The notes under the pieces were generated by a model that ran no database searches, was not told the DNA's origin, and was given only the letters and a program-made list of their open reading frames with translations. Both the position numbers and the translations under genes were made by a program. This document shows, one piece after another, positions 48,539 through 61,900 of a stretch of 64,000 nucleotides of DNA. Source of the DNA: Anaeramoeba flamelloides (lineage: Eukaryota; Metamonada; Anaeramoebidae); assembly GCA_027625915.1 (NCBI GenBank), contig JANTQA010000060.1:1-64000 (forward strand), in the 5' to 3' direction. The first letter of the stretch is position 1. Every line of letters begins with the position of its first letter.

Positions 48539-49330
48539 GGAAGTGCTGCAGAGTTACGTTAACTGTCACCAAATGCAGTAGAGTGCCTAGGTTTTTTTGA
48601 GGTTTTTCTGTTTGATTCTAAAAAGTTATTGATTTTCGTTAGATTTTTTTGAGTTTTCTATTTTATTTGTGAAGTGTTCTAGGTTTTTATTTTTACTTTA
48701 GAAATAAACCGAAAATTTATTAAAATTTTCCGTTTATTTCTAATGTAAAAAAAACCTAACGAAAATCTATTGATTTTTTAAATAAATAGAAAATTCAAAA
48801 AAGCCTATAACACTTCACAAATAAAATAGAAAACTCAAGAAAACCTAACAACGCCTTTCCAAAATTCAAAAGAATAGAAAAAAATCTTGGTTTTTGCTCA
48901 ATTCTTTTAATTTTAAAAAAACCTAACGAAAAGTATCCCACAAGTGCCTTCAAGTGGCTAGTTTTTCTTGAGGTTTTCTGTTTTACCTGTAAATTCTAAA
49001 AAGCTATTGATTTTACAAATAAACAGAAAACTCAAGATAACCTAACGATGATTTTCCAGAACTCAAAAGAGCAGAGAAACATCAAAGATTTTACTCAATT
49101 CTTTTAAATTCTGGAAAAGCTAACAACAGTTTTTTTTAATTTTTGAAATAAAGGGAAAATTTTCTAAATTTTCTGTTTATTTCTGGAATTAAAAAAAAAA
49201 AACCTTAAAGAAAGTGTCGTAGAGTATTGTAGAGTGCCTATGTTTTTTTTTTTTAATTTTTGAATTGTAAAGAAAATTAAATAAATTTTCTTTACATTCC
49301 TCAAACTCAAGAAAACCTAACGGACGTAAG
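48539..49330. repeat. Palindromic module repeat family V, locus C
   Basis: At least three palindromic blocks follow each other, with AACCTAACGAAAATCTATTG, its inverse CGTTAGATTTTTTTGAG, AAATAAACCGAAAATTTATT and TTCCGTTTATTTC. Several blocks begin with GTGCTGCAGAG or GTGTCGTAGAG, then AGAGTGCCTA and a T-run. Confidence 0.7.
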
Positions 49331-49563
49331 AGGAAATTAATTTCCTCTTTTCAAAATAAAAAAAAAGAAAAAAAAAATTTTTCAAGTTTTTGGTTTTAAT
49401 AAAGTGTGATCTTTTTTTCAAAAAAGTACTTTCTTTCACACTCCAATCTCTATCTCACATTTAAAGATTTGCCCTTCACTTTTTTAAAATAGAAAATTTA
49501 CAAAAAGTTTTAATTCTGAAAAGGTTTTAAAAAAAAGTCCTCCCATTTTTTAAAATTGTTGTA

Positions 49564-50196
49564 TATGTTTGTTCCTATTAATAATTAAAAATTCTGTAAC
49601 ACCTTTTTACTTTTTATTTCTTTTTTTAGACAACTTCTTTTTCTTTCACTTTTTAGAAAAATTTATAAGTTTTATAAAAAATATCAGTATTAAAAAATGC
49701 ATTTGTTTAAAAATATGTTTTAATAAAAATTTTATTGTTAAGTTTTAACAAGTTGAACAATTCTTCATGAAATTAAAGATAAATTTTAGGAATAAATTTA
49801 CTTTGAAATTGAAAGCAAGATTTGTTGTTTGGTCATTTTTTGATGAAATGAAAAAAGATTAATTGAAAAAAAAAAAATGATAAAAGATAATATTTTCTCA
49901 ATATCTCTATATTTGACTTAAAAGTATGACTATTTGATTTATTACATGATTTATTAAACATACCCTTCCTTACCTTCTATTTTATTTATTTTTTTTTTTT
50001 TTGAAATACATTCATTTTCAAAAAAACAATTGTTTTCCAGATATTTTCCATTTTAGTATATTTAGAAATATCTCCTTCCAAAATAATTATATAAACATAT
50101 CCTAAATTCTTAGTTTTACTTGATAATTTCCCTGTTATATCATTACATTTATCCTTAGTATTGATTTGATTACTCCAGTACTTTAAGATTTTTTAA
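49564..50196. other. 5' flank of the three-domain hypothetical gene
   Basis: AT-rich and unrecognised. It should contain its promoter. Confidence 0.4.
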
Positions 50197-52916
50197 ATGA
50201 TCTTTATTGATCCCAATGTATTTGTATTAATGAATTAACTTTTTTTTTTTTTTTATCCTTATTAATATTGTATAAAAAATTATTGTTGAAATATTTTTTC
50301 TATTATTTTAATTCAAATATAGGATAATAGCCAAATTAACAATTGTCAAAATCTAATAAGGCAAAGCAAAAAAATAAATGAACTCAATATTTCCGAGATA
50401 AAAAATTATTTTAATATTTTAAAATCACCCAAAAATCAAACATGTTCACCATTTGATTTATACATTGAAGCAAAAAACGATCTATCAAAATACTCTACAA
50501 AGATGGAAATTGTGAAAAGGGTTGTTGAAAATCATCCAAAATTATGGCAGTTCTTTTCAATGATTTATCCTAAAAATTTGGCAATTGATTATTTCCACTA
50601 TTTTTTATACCAAAGAAATTCTTATCAAATTGATCTTTTTTTTCAAAATAATTTGGATAAAATAAACCATACAGAAAAACGCCGAACAAATACAATTAAA
50701 AATGTAAATGAACATTTTAATAAAAACAGCAATGGCATCAATATTGATATTTTTATTAAGAAAAACATGAAACAAAATGATAACAATTCAGATACTAATC
50801 AATTTTTAAAAATAAAACAGTCATTAAGAAAATCCAAACGATTACAAAACCAGTCTATTGAAATGAAGAGGAAAAATAAAAACATAAATGAATATGGATC
50901 CGAACAATGCAATTATTTAGAAAAATCAATTCAATCAAAAAATAATACAAATTATGTTTTAGCCCAAAATAATAATTTTGATTCTAATGTAGATAGCAAA
51001 AATTGTGATTTTATAAAAAAAAATCAAAACAACAATGTAAAAAATTTGACAGAAAAAATTAACAACCCAATTACAAAACCGGGCTTTTATTATAGAAATC
51101 AAATAATAAAAAGACTAGGGAAGGTTTCAAACAACTCTGAAATAATCGAAAATGGAATACAACTGTTTCCAAAAATATGGAAATATTTTCGACAAATCAA
51201 TACCCCAAATTATGCAAAGTATGTATTAATTCCCCTTAATTCCCCTTCTTTCTTCTTTTCTATCTCTCTTTTTTTATGATTAATTTCCTTAAACATAAAA
51301 TGACAGAAATAAGTATAATAATTAAATCAAAAAAAGTAGAATAATAGGAATAATGAAAAACAAATTTAATCAAGTTACAGACATTTTTATTACAAATTTA
51401 ATTATTCAGTTATTTTTTTAATTGTTTGTTCCTTTACTGCTAAATAAAAAATAAAACCAAAAAAAAATGAAATTACATATTCTCAAAAAAAAAAAAAAAA
51501 ATATTTTTATAAAATTTATGTATAACACACTAACCAAAGAAATTATAGAAACCAAATAACTATTTTTTAAATTAAAAAACAATGGAATTTCTAAAAGACT
51601 ATCTAATAAATTTTAATCTTTGAAATATTCAATGTTTTTTATTTTTTTAGATTTATTTTTAATTTTTATTACAAAAAGTTTCTCAAACTAAACTAAAATT
51701 CAAAATTTTACACACAGCTAAAATGTTACAAAGAATCAAAAAAATACAATTTCATTAAAATTGGAGATAATTTTTATTTTTTTAAAATATGAAAATCATT
51801 TTTTCATCTTTTATTTTTTTTGTTTTCATTTCATTTTTTGAATTGTGTAACTTGTTTCGTTCGATCAAAATCTTTTTCAACAATTAATATTATGTTAAAA
51901 GTTGAGTTGTTCCCAATAGAAGAACTCAAATCAAATTAATTAGTAGTATCTAACCTTTGATCGATCAATATTCCTAATAGAATTTCAACAAATTTACTAA
52001 TGTATATTTTTGTTTTGCTCTCTCCAAAATTTTTAACACACCCATGATTTATTTGTATTGATAATTATTTTGTTTTTTGTTTTACAAGTATTGTAATTTA
52101 TAAACAAGCGTTAACCTTTCAATTAGCAAATAGTTCTAATTTGGTAAATCTTCTTGAATTGATTATATAAGTTTTTTTTTTTTCACAAATCGAATTTTGG
52201 TGTTTTAAAATTTTTGAATTGGGGTTTACATCTATTTATTTTTTCCAAAAATCAAAAAAATAGGGATTATGATCCAGAAATCTGACTAATTATGTTAGAA
52301 ATTATTTGATATATTGAATTTTGTAAAATTTGTGATTCATTTTTTTGTATTATTTTGAACAAATACTTATTTATTTGCAAGGTGGATAAAAAGGTGAATG
52401 AACCCAATTGGATAGGAGAATTAAATATTTTTGTTTTCTTACTCTATTATTAAATATTTCGCTTGTTTTGTTCTGTGAAACAAAGAGTAAATTGTTTTTT
52501 TTTTTTTTGTCTGTGGAATTGAGGGTGTAAAGCAGTGTAAATATGATCTATATATTTTTCGATTTTTTATTCTTTTTTTGATATAAATTGATTTTTTGAA
52601 GAAATTATTTTGGTTATCTCCTGTGAATCCTGATAAAAATCAATTATTATCAAAAAAAAAATAATACTCTAAAAAATTTGTTTTTGAAAAGTAAATTAAG
52701 TTTCAAATACTTCTAATGGCCGTGTCTATCGAGAATCTCTTTGAATTAGAAAGTTACAAATTTAGCCACGAATTTAGTCACCAAAGAAGTTACAAATTTA
52801 TACACTTCAAAATTCTCTCTTACCAGCTTAAATGTTACGATCATTTAATCCTTAACATAAAATAAAAAAAAATTGAAAAATAAATACATCATATTTACAC
52901 TGCTTTACACACTCAA

Positions 52917-52954
<38 letters not shown>

Positions 52955-54908
52955 ATACCTTTCGTAATTGTGATTTTAAACCTAACAGATAAATGCCCCT
53001 ATTTGTAATAATTATGCATAATCGATGTGTAATTGAATTTTTCATAATTTGAAAATTTTGATCATAATCCCCAAAAAATAAATCCCAAAATTAAAAATTT
53101 CAAGTTTTAACGAAAAGAATTATTTATTTCTTTGCTTATTTATATTTTTATTAAATTCGAAAAAACTAAATTCTCACAAATATCTAACTTGAATGGAAAT
53201 CTATAAAAACTTTGTATGTTTTTAATTAAATTTGATTTATGGATAACCAAAGTACCAAGTTAGTTTTCACCACTTTAATGGGGGTGTGTAAAAATAAATT
53301 AACAATCAAATTATCCAATTTACAAATTATTTTTTATTTGTGTACCCTATTTAACTTTTTATTTTTTATTTTCATTATTTAATAAATAGAATAAGTTTTG
53401 GGAATTTTCTTTTTAATCAAACAAATAAAAATTATTTGAAATGTAAGAATGACAATAATTTTAATTCAAATACTATTTTGAATGAACAAAACCTTGATGA
53501 AAAGAAATCTTTTCCAATGACAAACAGCCTCGATTCCTGCTCCAGCCCCATCCCCAGCCCCAATATAGATTCTAGTCCATATATAAATTCCAGTCCCAGA
53601 ACACAATCAAACAATTCTTTACAAAACACACTTCAATATAAAAAAGAAAATAAATTACAATCGCAAGAATCATTAACACAAGTGAAACCATTAATTTTCA
53701 AAAGAATGGGCAAAAGAGAAAGAAGCTGGGTTTATGGGAAAAAAATAATTAGTTCAATTGGGAGACCATGCCAAAGATCTGAAATCATTGAAAAGGGAAA
53801 AGAAATGTTTCCAGTTCTATGGAGTTGCTTTAAAGATACATACAATAAAATAAAATTAGCAGAACGGCTATTTAGTAGAAACTTGATACCTTCAAATTTA
53901 AAATCACATGGGGTTACTTTAAAAGATGGATATTGGCACCTTAATGACAGTCCCAAAGAAACAATAAAGAAAATAAATGTAAGCAAAAACCAAAAGGAAA
54001 AAAAAGTATTTACAAATGTGAAATTTAAAGAAAACAATGGTGATCTTTTATTAAATAATTCTCAACCATCTTTAATAAATCCAAAGAATTTTCGAAAAAT
54101 TGAAAATCTAAAATCACAAAACTCTGTAATTAATTCTATGGTCTTAAATAATAATACTATAAAACCAAATTGTGATAACGAAATTAATGACATTAACCAG
54201 AAAAATGACATTAATAAAAACAATAGTAATACAAATACAAATGCCACTGAAGTAAATAATAATCTGCCAGTCTTAGGATCCTTTAAGGCAAACAATTATC
54301 TTCAAAAAACGAATAAGGGTAAAAAAATATATCAATTAAAAGAAAAAAATCCATTTCATGAACAAAAGTCAACATTGGAAAAAAATGATAATAATCAAAA
54401 AAGGGAAACAATATTAAATGGGATTGGAAAGAATGTTTTGCAATTAAAGCAAATACAATCAGTTAGGAAACGAAATCTGACCACAATATTGAAAACAAAG
54501 AATTTTTCAGAAAGTGATATTGATCTCAAAACGATTACAATCAATAAAAAATTTAAAACCAATCAAATCCAAAAAAGGAAAAAACAAAGAAAAAAAAGAA
54601 AAAAAAGAAAAATCAAAAAAAAACCAAAAAAACCAAATTTGTTTCTTGATCCAGATAATTATGCCATAGTTTATTCAGATAATAATATGATTATACTTGA
54701 AGAAAAAACCAAAAAAGATAAATTATTAAACGCATACAAACAATTATATGGACTTAATCTTAGCCCAACAAATTACAAAAAAATTTTTAATCAAATATCA
54801 CAAGGCAATAAAAAAATAATCAAGATTTTGAATAAAATAAATTCTAATAGTTCTGAAAAAAATATTTCCATTTTACAATTGATTCTTTTATCTGAAGGAA
54901 ATTATTAA
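50197..54908 (+). CDS. Asn/Lys-rich protein with three copies of an unrecognised domain
   Basis: Proposed exons: 50197-50217 (MIFIDPN, tentative), 50323-51218 and 53390-54908, about 811 residues. Exon 2 has a clear acceptor (CAAATATAG) and the donor GTATGT. The 2.17-kb second intron carries elements U3 and BB. Three related blocks of 55-75 residues appear. The second and third share SEIIE.G...FP.LW..F; the first (KMEIVKRVVENHPKLWQFF...A..YFHYFLYQRN) fits the same pattern. Block 3 continues to NLKSHGVTLKDGYWHLND, reminiscent of a helix-turn-helix end. Between blocks are long Asn-rich linkers and KSLRKSKRL-like basic patches, and the C-terminal third has a run of about 30 mostly basic residues (a likely nuclear signal). 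A DNA-binding role is only a guess. Exon 1 is uncertain; exons 2 and 3 are much firmer. The second acceptor could also be at 53396. Confidence 0.7.
51691..52226. mobile_element. TA-target element U, copy 3 (536 bp), in an intron
   Basis: TA bases are at 51689-51690 and 52227-52228. The ends are AACTAAAATTCAAAATTTT and an inverse with TGAATTGGGG. It is colinear with U2, including TTTGATCGATCAA, but more diverged. Confidence 0.8.
52517..52918. mobile_element. Inverted-repeat element BB (about 400 bp), in an intron
   Basis: AATTGAG precedes GTGTAAAGCAGTGTAAATA at the left and the inverse is at the right. Part of the interior is related to 8285-8370. No frame. Confidence 0.7.
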
Positions 54909-57164
54909 TTCTTGCATAAATTGAAAAATAAATTTTATTTATTGATATTTTGTTGAGTGTTAATTTTAATATATTCATTTGAAAATTTTTTTTTTAAAAA
55001 TTGAAAAATAAATTATTTTGTTTCAAATTATTTCTTGAATTAGTAAAATCTTATTTTTTTTTAACATACCAGGCCCTAAAGGTTTTATTTTTGAATGTTT
55101 GCTTGGCTTTTAATTTTTAATGTAAAATGATCACAATTTATTGACTTTTTCTTCTTTAAGGTATTGTATTTAAATTCTTCACTTAAATTCCAAGACAAGT
55201 AATATTGTGAAATATCTATCTAAAATTTATTTCTAAAAAAATAAGAAGAGATAAAATTAAATAGACCTTCTTTCCTTTTAGAAGAAGATAATTAAATGGT
55301 GAAAAATCTAAAAAAAAAATTTAACCCATATTTACACTTACATATATAATTTTTAAAACAATTTAAAATATATTTGGAATAAAAAAAATTCTATTAGATA
55401 CTTGAGCATTAAAATTACCTAATTTCAACAAATATCTTTTTTAGAAAAATTTTTTTAATCAAATCAAATTTCATCTTTTATAAAAAAAATGTTTATTCAT
55501 AAAAGTTTGTAAGGTGTTAGGAAATTTTAATTGATGAAAATTATTTTTATTAAAATAATACTGATATTTTATTAATATGTCCCTACGACCCAAAAAACAC
55601 TAAAAATCAAAAACTGATCAAATACTTTCCATTAATACAATTAAAAAAACAAAATGATAAAATAAAAATAAATAAAGTTTCAATTTAGCTTTTTCTTGAA
55701 AACATTTTTTGCCAAAATCATTGAATTCAAACTTGAAATTATATATATATTTAGATACACTATCTTGTTTTAACTCATTTACAAAAACAAATTCTAAATT
55801 ATGGGAATTTTCTTTTCACAAAAGGCACTAATTGATCCTCAAATGTTTTTTTTTTAGTTTTAAATGGTAAAATAAAAAAAAAAGTTAAACTAAAAGGATA
55901 AACTCTCTGGAAAAACATTCTAATTTAATATATTAACTTATTCTTTGATTTCAAACTTTTCTCAACCCCAATTTTTCAAAACAAATTAAAAAAAGTGCAC
56001 AGTAATTCCAAAAAATATTTTCGATATTCAAAAGTTGAGAGTGTTTTTATTCTAAAAAAAATTATCACAGTGTTTAATTGAATTAAGCTATAAGGTTAGA
56101 TTTCGAAAAATATTAATCAGAAAAAAATAGTGCTTAATTTTATTAAGGACATATGTTGAATTAAGCATTTTTTGTTTATTTAAACGAATTATCCCAAAAA
56201 AGAAAAAAAACCTTTGTATTAAGATCCATTACAATATAGACTTTTTATTGTGAAATAATGATGAAAATATTGATACATAGGGTAAAAATAGCCACAAATT
56301 GGGTACTAGTGTATTTGTTATGTAATAAATAAAAAGAATTTAAAAATGTACTTTTTATTAAACAATGGAAAAAAAATTTTGATATCAATGAGAAAAATTT
56401 TTTTACTTGGATTCGGAGTCGTTCAGAATTATTTTACACCATATTATCTATTTAAAATGTACAAATACAAGTTATTGTAAGTACAGAATAACATCCATAC
56501 AATATTAAAATATTCTGTATTTTTGATTTAGTGGTGATTGATCCCTTAAAATCAAAAACATAATTGATTTTTTTTAAAATATTTTTCTGATCTTTTTTTT
56601 TTTTTCTACAAGATCAAGTGGAAAAAAAAAAATCTTCTAGATAAACCCCAAATAAATACAAAGTTATTATTATGCTATAATATTTTTGAATATTTCTCAG
56701 TATTATAAAATACTTGATAGTAAAAAATAAAAGTTTTATAGGTCTTTTTATTTGGAAAATTTAGAGGGTAAATGGACAAAATTGTTTTTATATGTATAAT
56801 TATTAGTAATTAATACTAAATATTATTGGAATTTAGAAAATTAAAAACTTGAATATTAAATTATAACAACATTTTAAAAGCAATATATGAGAAAAATATT
56901 TTCCAAATTTGCCTTTTTTTCAATTTTAAATTTTGATTTCATAACTAAACACGAAACGATATTATACTTTTATTAATTAAAACATCAACACTAATTTGAC
57001 AAAGTTGAATTATTAGATAAATAATTTTTATGAGTATTTTTATTTGTCGAAAAAAATGAGTTAATTTGTGAAAAAAAAAAATGCAAAAACTAAACAAATC
57101 TAAAATTCTCCTGTATTGTGTAAATTAATTCATTTATTTACTTATTCCTAATTATATATATATA
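54909..57164. other. Gene-free DNA
   Basis: No gene found on either strand. About 56590-56640 (ACAAGATCAAGTGGAAAAAA) resembles the middle of element T and may be a fragment. The rest is unrecognised. Confidence 0.4.
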
Positions 57165-57752
57165 AACTCTATTTCAAAAATTGTGACTCGCCTGAAATAA
57201 TAAATTGGAAAAAAAATATATTCTTTGGTATTAAATAACAACTAGTATTTAAATTTGATAAATAAATCACTTTTAAATCATTCCAAAGGTACAAAAACCT
57301 GATTTTTTGAAAATCAAAAAAAAAAATAAAAACCACAAAAAAGTGTAACATAATTATTGAAATGAGCATTACTGATTTTTTATTACTGAACTTTCAATTG
57401 AAAAAAAGGTTGATAAGAAGATTTTTGGCTAATAATTAAATTCATTTTAAAAGTCATTTCAAAGTCTAAATTTTCTTTATGGTTATTTGTCTTTCTCAAA
57501 GATCTTTTTTGTTTTCAACTTGACTTTTGTTGAAAAAAAATATCAAAAAAAAAAATAATAAAAAAGAAAATAAAAAAATAATTTGAAAAAGAAAAAAAAA
57601 GAAAAATAAAAGCAAAACAAGTTTGTAAAAATTAAAAAAAATGTTTCAGACCAAAAAATTGAAAAATTTTTTTGATTAAAATATAATAAAATATTACAGA
57701 ACCTTCTCGATTCGAAATATAAAGCTAGTCAGAAAATTTTTGAAAAATAGTT
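57165..57752. mobile_element. TA-target element T, copy 3 (588 bp, inverted)
   Basis: TA bases are at 57163-57164 and 57753-57754. The left tip AACTCTATTTCAAAAATTG is followed by TGACTCGCC, and the right tip is GAAAAATAGTT. It is in reverse orientation relative to T1 and T2. Confidence 0.8.
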
Positions 57753-57763
57753 TAGATAAAGGA

Positions 57764-58659
57764 CTATCTAAAATAAAGTATCCTCTTGCCGGGTGCCTTA
57801 CAAATTAAAACATCGATGAATTCGAGTATTTATTTTTTGAGAACCAGAAGTACTATAAAATTTCGATCTATTAGGAAATGGTAATATTGCCAGATCAGAT
57901 ACTAATTGTAAGTTGGTAGTGAAAACCACAACACAACTATTTTTCTTCAAATTCAAACATAGTCTAGTTTCCAATAAAAACCTCTGAAAAAATGACTTAT
58001 AAGAATCATAGTTGGGTTGTGGATTTCACTACCATCTTCCAGTTAAAGTAACTGATCTGGCAAAATTACCATTTCCTAATTACCGAAATTTTATTGTACA
58101 GTGGTGTAACTAACCCATGTTTATTATTTTAACCCATTACGAAAATTTAACTCTTGCAAAAAATATTGGCTTACTCTAGAAATAAAGGAAACAAATCAAT
58201 GGTATGAAATCAGTATATAAACAAGAAATAGGGTTCTTTAAATAAATTTTAAAAAAGAATTATGAAGATATTGAAAGATGAAAATGTAATTTTTTGAAAA
58301 AAAAATAAGCATAATTTCATTTTTTGAATTTTTATAAAAAAATCATATAATCTCAGAAATTTTGTAAATAAGATGAAATTTTTGAAACAAAAGCATTTAA
58401 TATAATTGAGCCATTTCGGTTAATCAAAGATCTAACCTCTAAAGCCAATTTAAATCCGAACAAAGAATATATAAGTTCTTTCTGGTCTACCAATACCCAA
58501 GTCTGAAAAAAAAACAAGAGTTAAATTTTAGAAATGGGTTAAAGGTTGTCTGAACACAGGTTATTTACACCACTGTACTTCTGGATCTCAAAAAATAAAG
58601 AGTCTAATTCATCAATGTTTTAATTCGTAATACCCCCTTGGGGGCTTTAATTTAGATAA
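57764..58659. mobile_element. Palindromic element Q, carrying P2
   Basis: Both arms read ACAAATTAAAACATCGATGA (left; the right inverse has small changes), then TTTATTTTTTGAGAACCAGA and GGAAATGGTAAT. Pairing continues almost to the centre near 57970. The right arm is split by P2. The outer limits are approximate because pairing fades near TATCTAAAATAAAG. Confidence 0.7.
58099..58575. mobile_element. TA-target element P, copy 2 (477 bp), nested in Q
   Basis: TA bases are at 58097-58098 and 58576-58577. The tips are CAGTGGTGTAACTAACCC and the inverse of CAGTGGTGTAAATAACC. The uninterrupted site is visible in Q's left arm (AGAAGTACTATAAAATTTCG). Confidence 0.88.
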
Positions 58660-58939
58660 ACTTTAAATTTTTAAAAAATTTTTCTTTAAATAGAGTGGTT
58701 AAATTAAACTTTCTTTTTAAAAACCTCTTGCGAATATGGTTATCAGAATATATATTTACTTACAAAATTTTAATTAATTGAATCAAGATGTATTAAACTT
58801 TCAAAATATGTTTAAAAAAAAACTTACATTATTCAAGCATATTAAGGATTAAGAATAAAAAATCCAAAACAAAAAACAAAAATGTAAAACGTAAAAATAA
58901 CTATTTTATTTATTTTATTAATGTCTAAATGGTGTTTAA

Positions 58940-61900
58940 TTAATTTTTAGATTTTTTTTTTTTTTTTTTTTTTCTTCTTTTTTTTAACTTTTTATCCTTT
59001 TCTGTGTTATTGTTAATTTCAGAATTTTGTTCAAAAGATCTCTTTCTGGTAAGATCAGATTCTTTATTTTTTTTCGATTTTTTTTTTGAGCTGCTAGATG
59101 AATTCGAATCTGAAGAAGATGAAGATGAAGAAGAGGATTCATCTGATTCACTTGAAGAAGATGAGGACTTGTTATTTTCTTTCTTTTTAGATGATGGGCT
59201 TTTCATTTGGATTTCATTAACTAAATTTTCTTTACTATTATCTCCTTTACCTTTTCCTTTTGTTTTTTTCTCAGAATCTGAATCGCCAGTATCGGAACTA
59301 GAACTAGAACTTGAACTTGAGTCGTCAGAGCTTGTGCTTGAGTCGTCTGAACTTGAATCTGAACTTGAACTTGAATCGTCTGAACTAGAGGAACTTGATT
59401 TTTTTTTTTCAACTTTTTTTTCTTCAATTTTTGGCGCTTCTAAAGATATTGTTTTTCGATCAAAACCGTTTTCAAGTATTTCTTCTTTTAATTCAATGAG
59501 TTTTTTTTTCATTATTAATGGAACAAATCTTTTGGAAATTACTCCGAGATCATCTCTATCAATATTTCCTTCGATTTCAACCTTTTCATCAGAAATTTTC
59601 AATCTATACAATTAGATTCAAATATTTGATTAATTTATATTCATATAAAAATTAGTTTTTGAAATTTTAAATAATAAAAAAATTATCAAGAAATAAATGA
59701 GATTTAAACATGTTAAAATTATGTTCAGAAGTTATCAAGGTGTTTTTTTATCATCAGGCGAGATTAAAAAAACAATAAAATAATAATAATAATAATAAAA
59801 TTCATTTATTGTTTAATTTTAACTTTTTCAATAATCAAGTACATTTCAAAATGAGAAAACCCAAAAGTTTTTCAAACTTTACTCAGAATAAAAATGTAAA
59901 TGTTGAAACAATTCAAATATTAACAGTTTTTAGATGAATTATTAAAAATTCTGAGTTTTCACTTTTTAAAAATTTCTTTATGATGAAAAAAATTTTTTTT
60001 ATTTGGTTTTTTTAATCTTTTATTTTATTTTTCAATTTTTAGAATGGGTTTAAATATTAATCCAGTTTAAAAAAGATTGATCAAAAAAAAATTTTCAAAA
60101 TAGTGTTGAAAATAGCTCGATTGGATTTTGTTAAATTTTTGAGAGGAATTTTTGAAAAATTTTATCTTTACACATTTTTTAAAATGAATATAGTTCAAGT
60201 GTAATATATTTAGCAAACTAAAAAAATGAATTTTTTTGGTTTAAGAATTGTATCTGAATTAATGTGTTTAAATATATTCGAATAAAAAAAAAAAATAATA
60301 AATTAAAAAAAAAAAAAAAAAAAGCAATTGTTCATACTTTTCAACATTAAAAATAACCCAAGAAGAAGAACGAATTGAAACATCCAAATTTATGTTATCA
60401 CTTTTTAATTTCCACATTCCATAAAGAAGATCCCATTTATATCTTTTTCTTAATTCTTCGGCTGATATTTTAGCATGGAAATGTTTAAATATCGTTAAAT
60501 GGCATCCAAAACGGTTACATAATGTTACCTTCCCAACTATTAAAAAGTAAAATAATAAATACAATTATAATTTAGTAAATAGTTTGAGTTTAATTTCATT
60601 AAATCTAAAAAGGTTTGATTTAAAATGTAATACATCCAGTTATCAAAATAAAATAAAATATTCTGGTATTATATATTGAAAATTAAAAAAAAATACATTT
60701 AAGGATTCTAAAATACCTTTTGGAGAATATTCGTTAAGTTGTCATATTTTTTTTTTAATTATTTATTCTGAAACGATTATTTTTCAAGTGACACTAAAAT
60801 TAAAATCAATTTCCAACTTTTTGCAAAAATTATTTTGAACCAGAGTATGATTATTATTTCAACAATATGATTTTTTTCATTTTTTGATATGGAATATCTT
60901 TTTTATATTTGATAATAAATATTAAGAAGAATAATAATAATTTTATTTACTTTTGAAAGATTTTGATATATCAAATAGTTTTTGTAAATTTTTGTTACCT
61001 CGCTGTTTAGTTATGTGGATATGTAAAACAATTCATTAATTGGTCTTTTTATTCTTATTTAATAAGTAATCAAATTTGTTAGTCAATAACTATGATTTTG
61101 TTATTTAATATATAATTTGTTAGTTAATGTATGTTTTTGTTATTTGGATGATAATGTAACACTTTATTTAGATTTTTTTAATTATTTATTTTATATGTAT
61201 TTCTATAGTGATGTATCAATTTTGCTTTGAATATATCTTATTAATTTAGAATGAAAATATTGATAATGTGTTAGTTAATCGGAATAATTAATATTTATAA
61301 TTTTTATCATATATAAAATTGAATTTGGTGAAGATGTGGAATCCAAAAATTGTCACAATATCAAAATTTGAGGAACTTTTAAATTACTATGAATTGAAAA
61401 ATAAATGAAACAAAATATTCTGTATCATTTCCAAAAAAATATTTAAAATATTTTTAAAGAAATATTCCATCTTCATACATTAAATTTATTATACAATGAA
61501 TTTCCGAAGAATATGAATTAAAACTAAAAAAAAAAAAAATTCAAATATATAATTTTTACCAAATAGTAAAATTTTAGTGTTATCCAATATTAATAACTTT
61601 CATCAAAATTTAAAAATAATCTCTTTAAAGCCTCAAATATTTGAGATACAAATTACTCAAAAGCCATTAAAACAAGAAAAGGATATGATATTTTGAAATA
61701 TGTTTTATTAAGAAAATTTTCATCGCTAATTTTTTGATTAGTTGCTTATTTAAAATTACAATCTTGATAACAAATGTAAAATAGAAAACAAAAAAAATCA
61801 ATTTTATTTTTTGATTTAAATTTAATTTTTTGTAATTGAATTAACTATTTTATAATAATTTTTATAACATTTTCTTTTTATTTCTATTGAGTAACATTAT

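Larger units (their letters stand above)
47369..49561. mobile_element. Composite foldback unit W (2.2 kb, about 170-bp inverted ends)
   Basis: The left end (47369-47545) and the inverse of the right end (49390-49561) share AGGACTTTTTTT, CCTTTTCAGAATTAAA, TTTCTATTTTAAAAAAGTG and AATCTTTAAATGTGA in order. TA lies at 47367-47368 and 49562-49563. Inside lie a LINE remnant and repeat locus V-C. The ends are inverted, so these are not LTRs. Confidence 0.65.

Noticed and set aside
47369-49561. Possible LTR-type element
   Set aside because: The terminal repeats are inverted, not direct, and no gag, pol or integrase sequence lies inside. I found no LTR, retroviral or Polinton remains in the window.
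59004-59615. 203-codon plus-strand frame rich in Glu, Ser and Leu
   Set aside because: It is the antisense shadow of the serine-rich tail of RPA43. The minus-strand reading has splice sites and joins to conserved exons.
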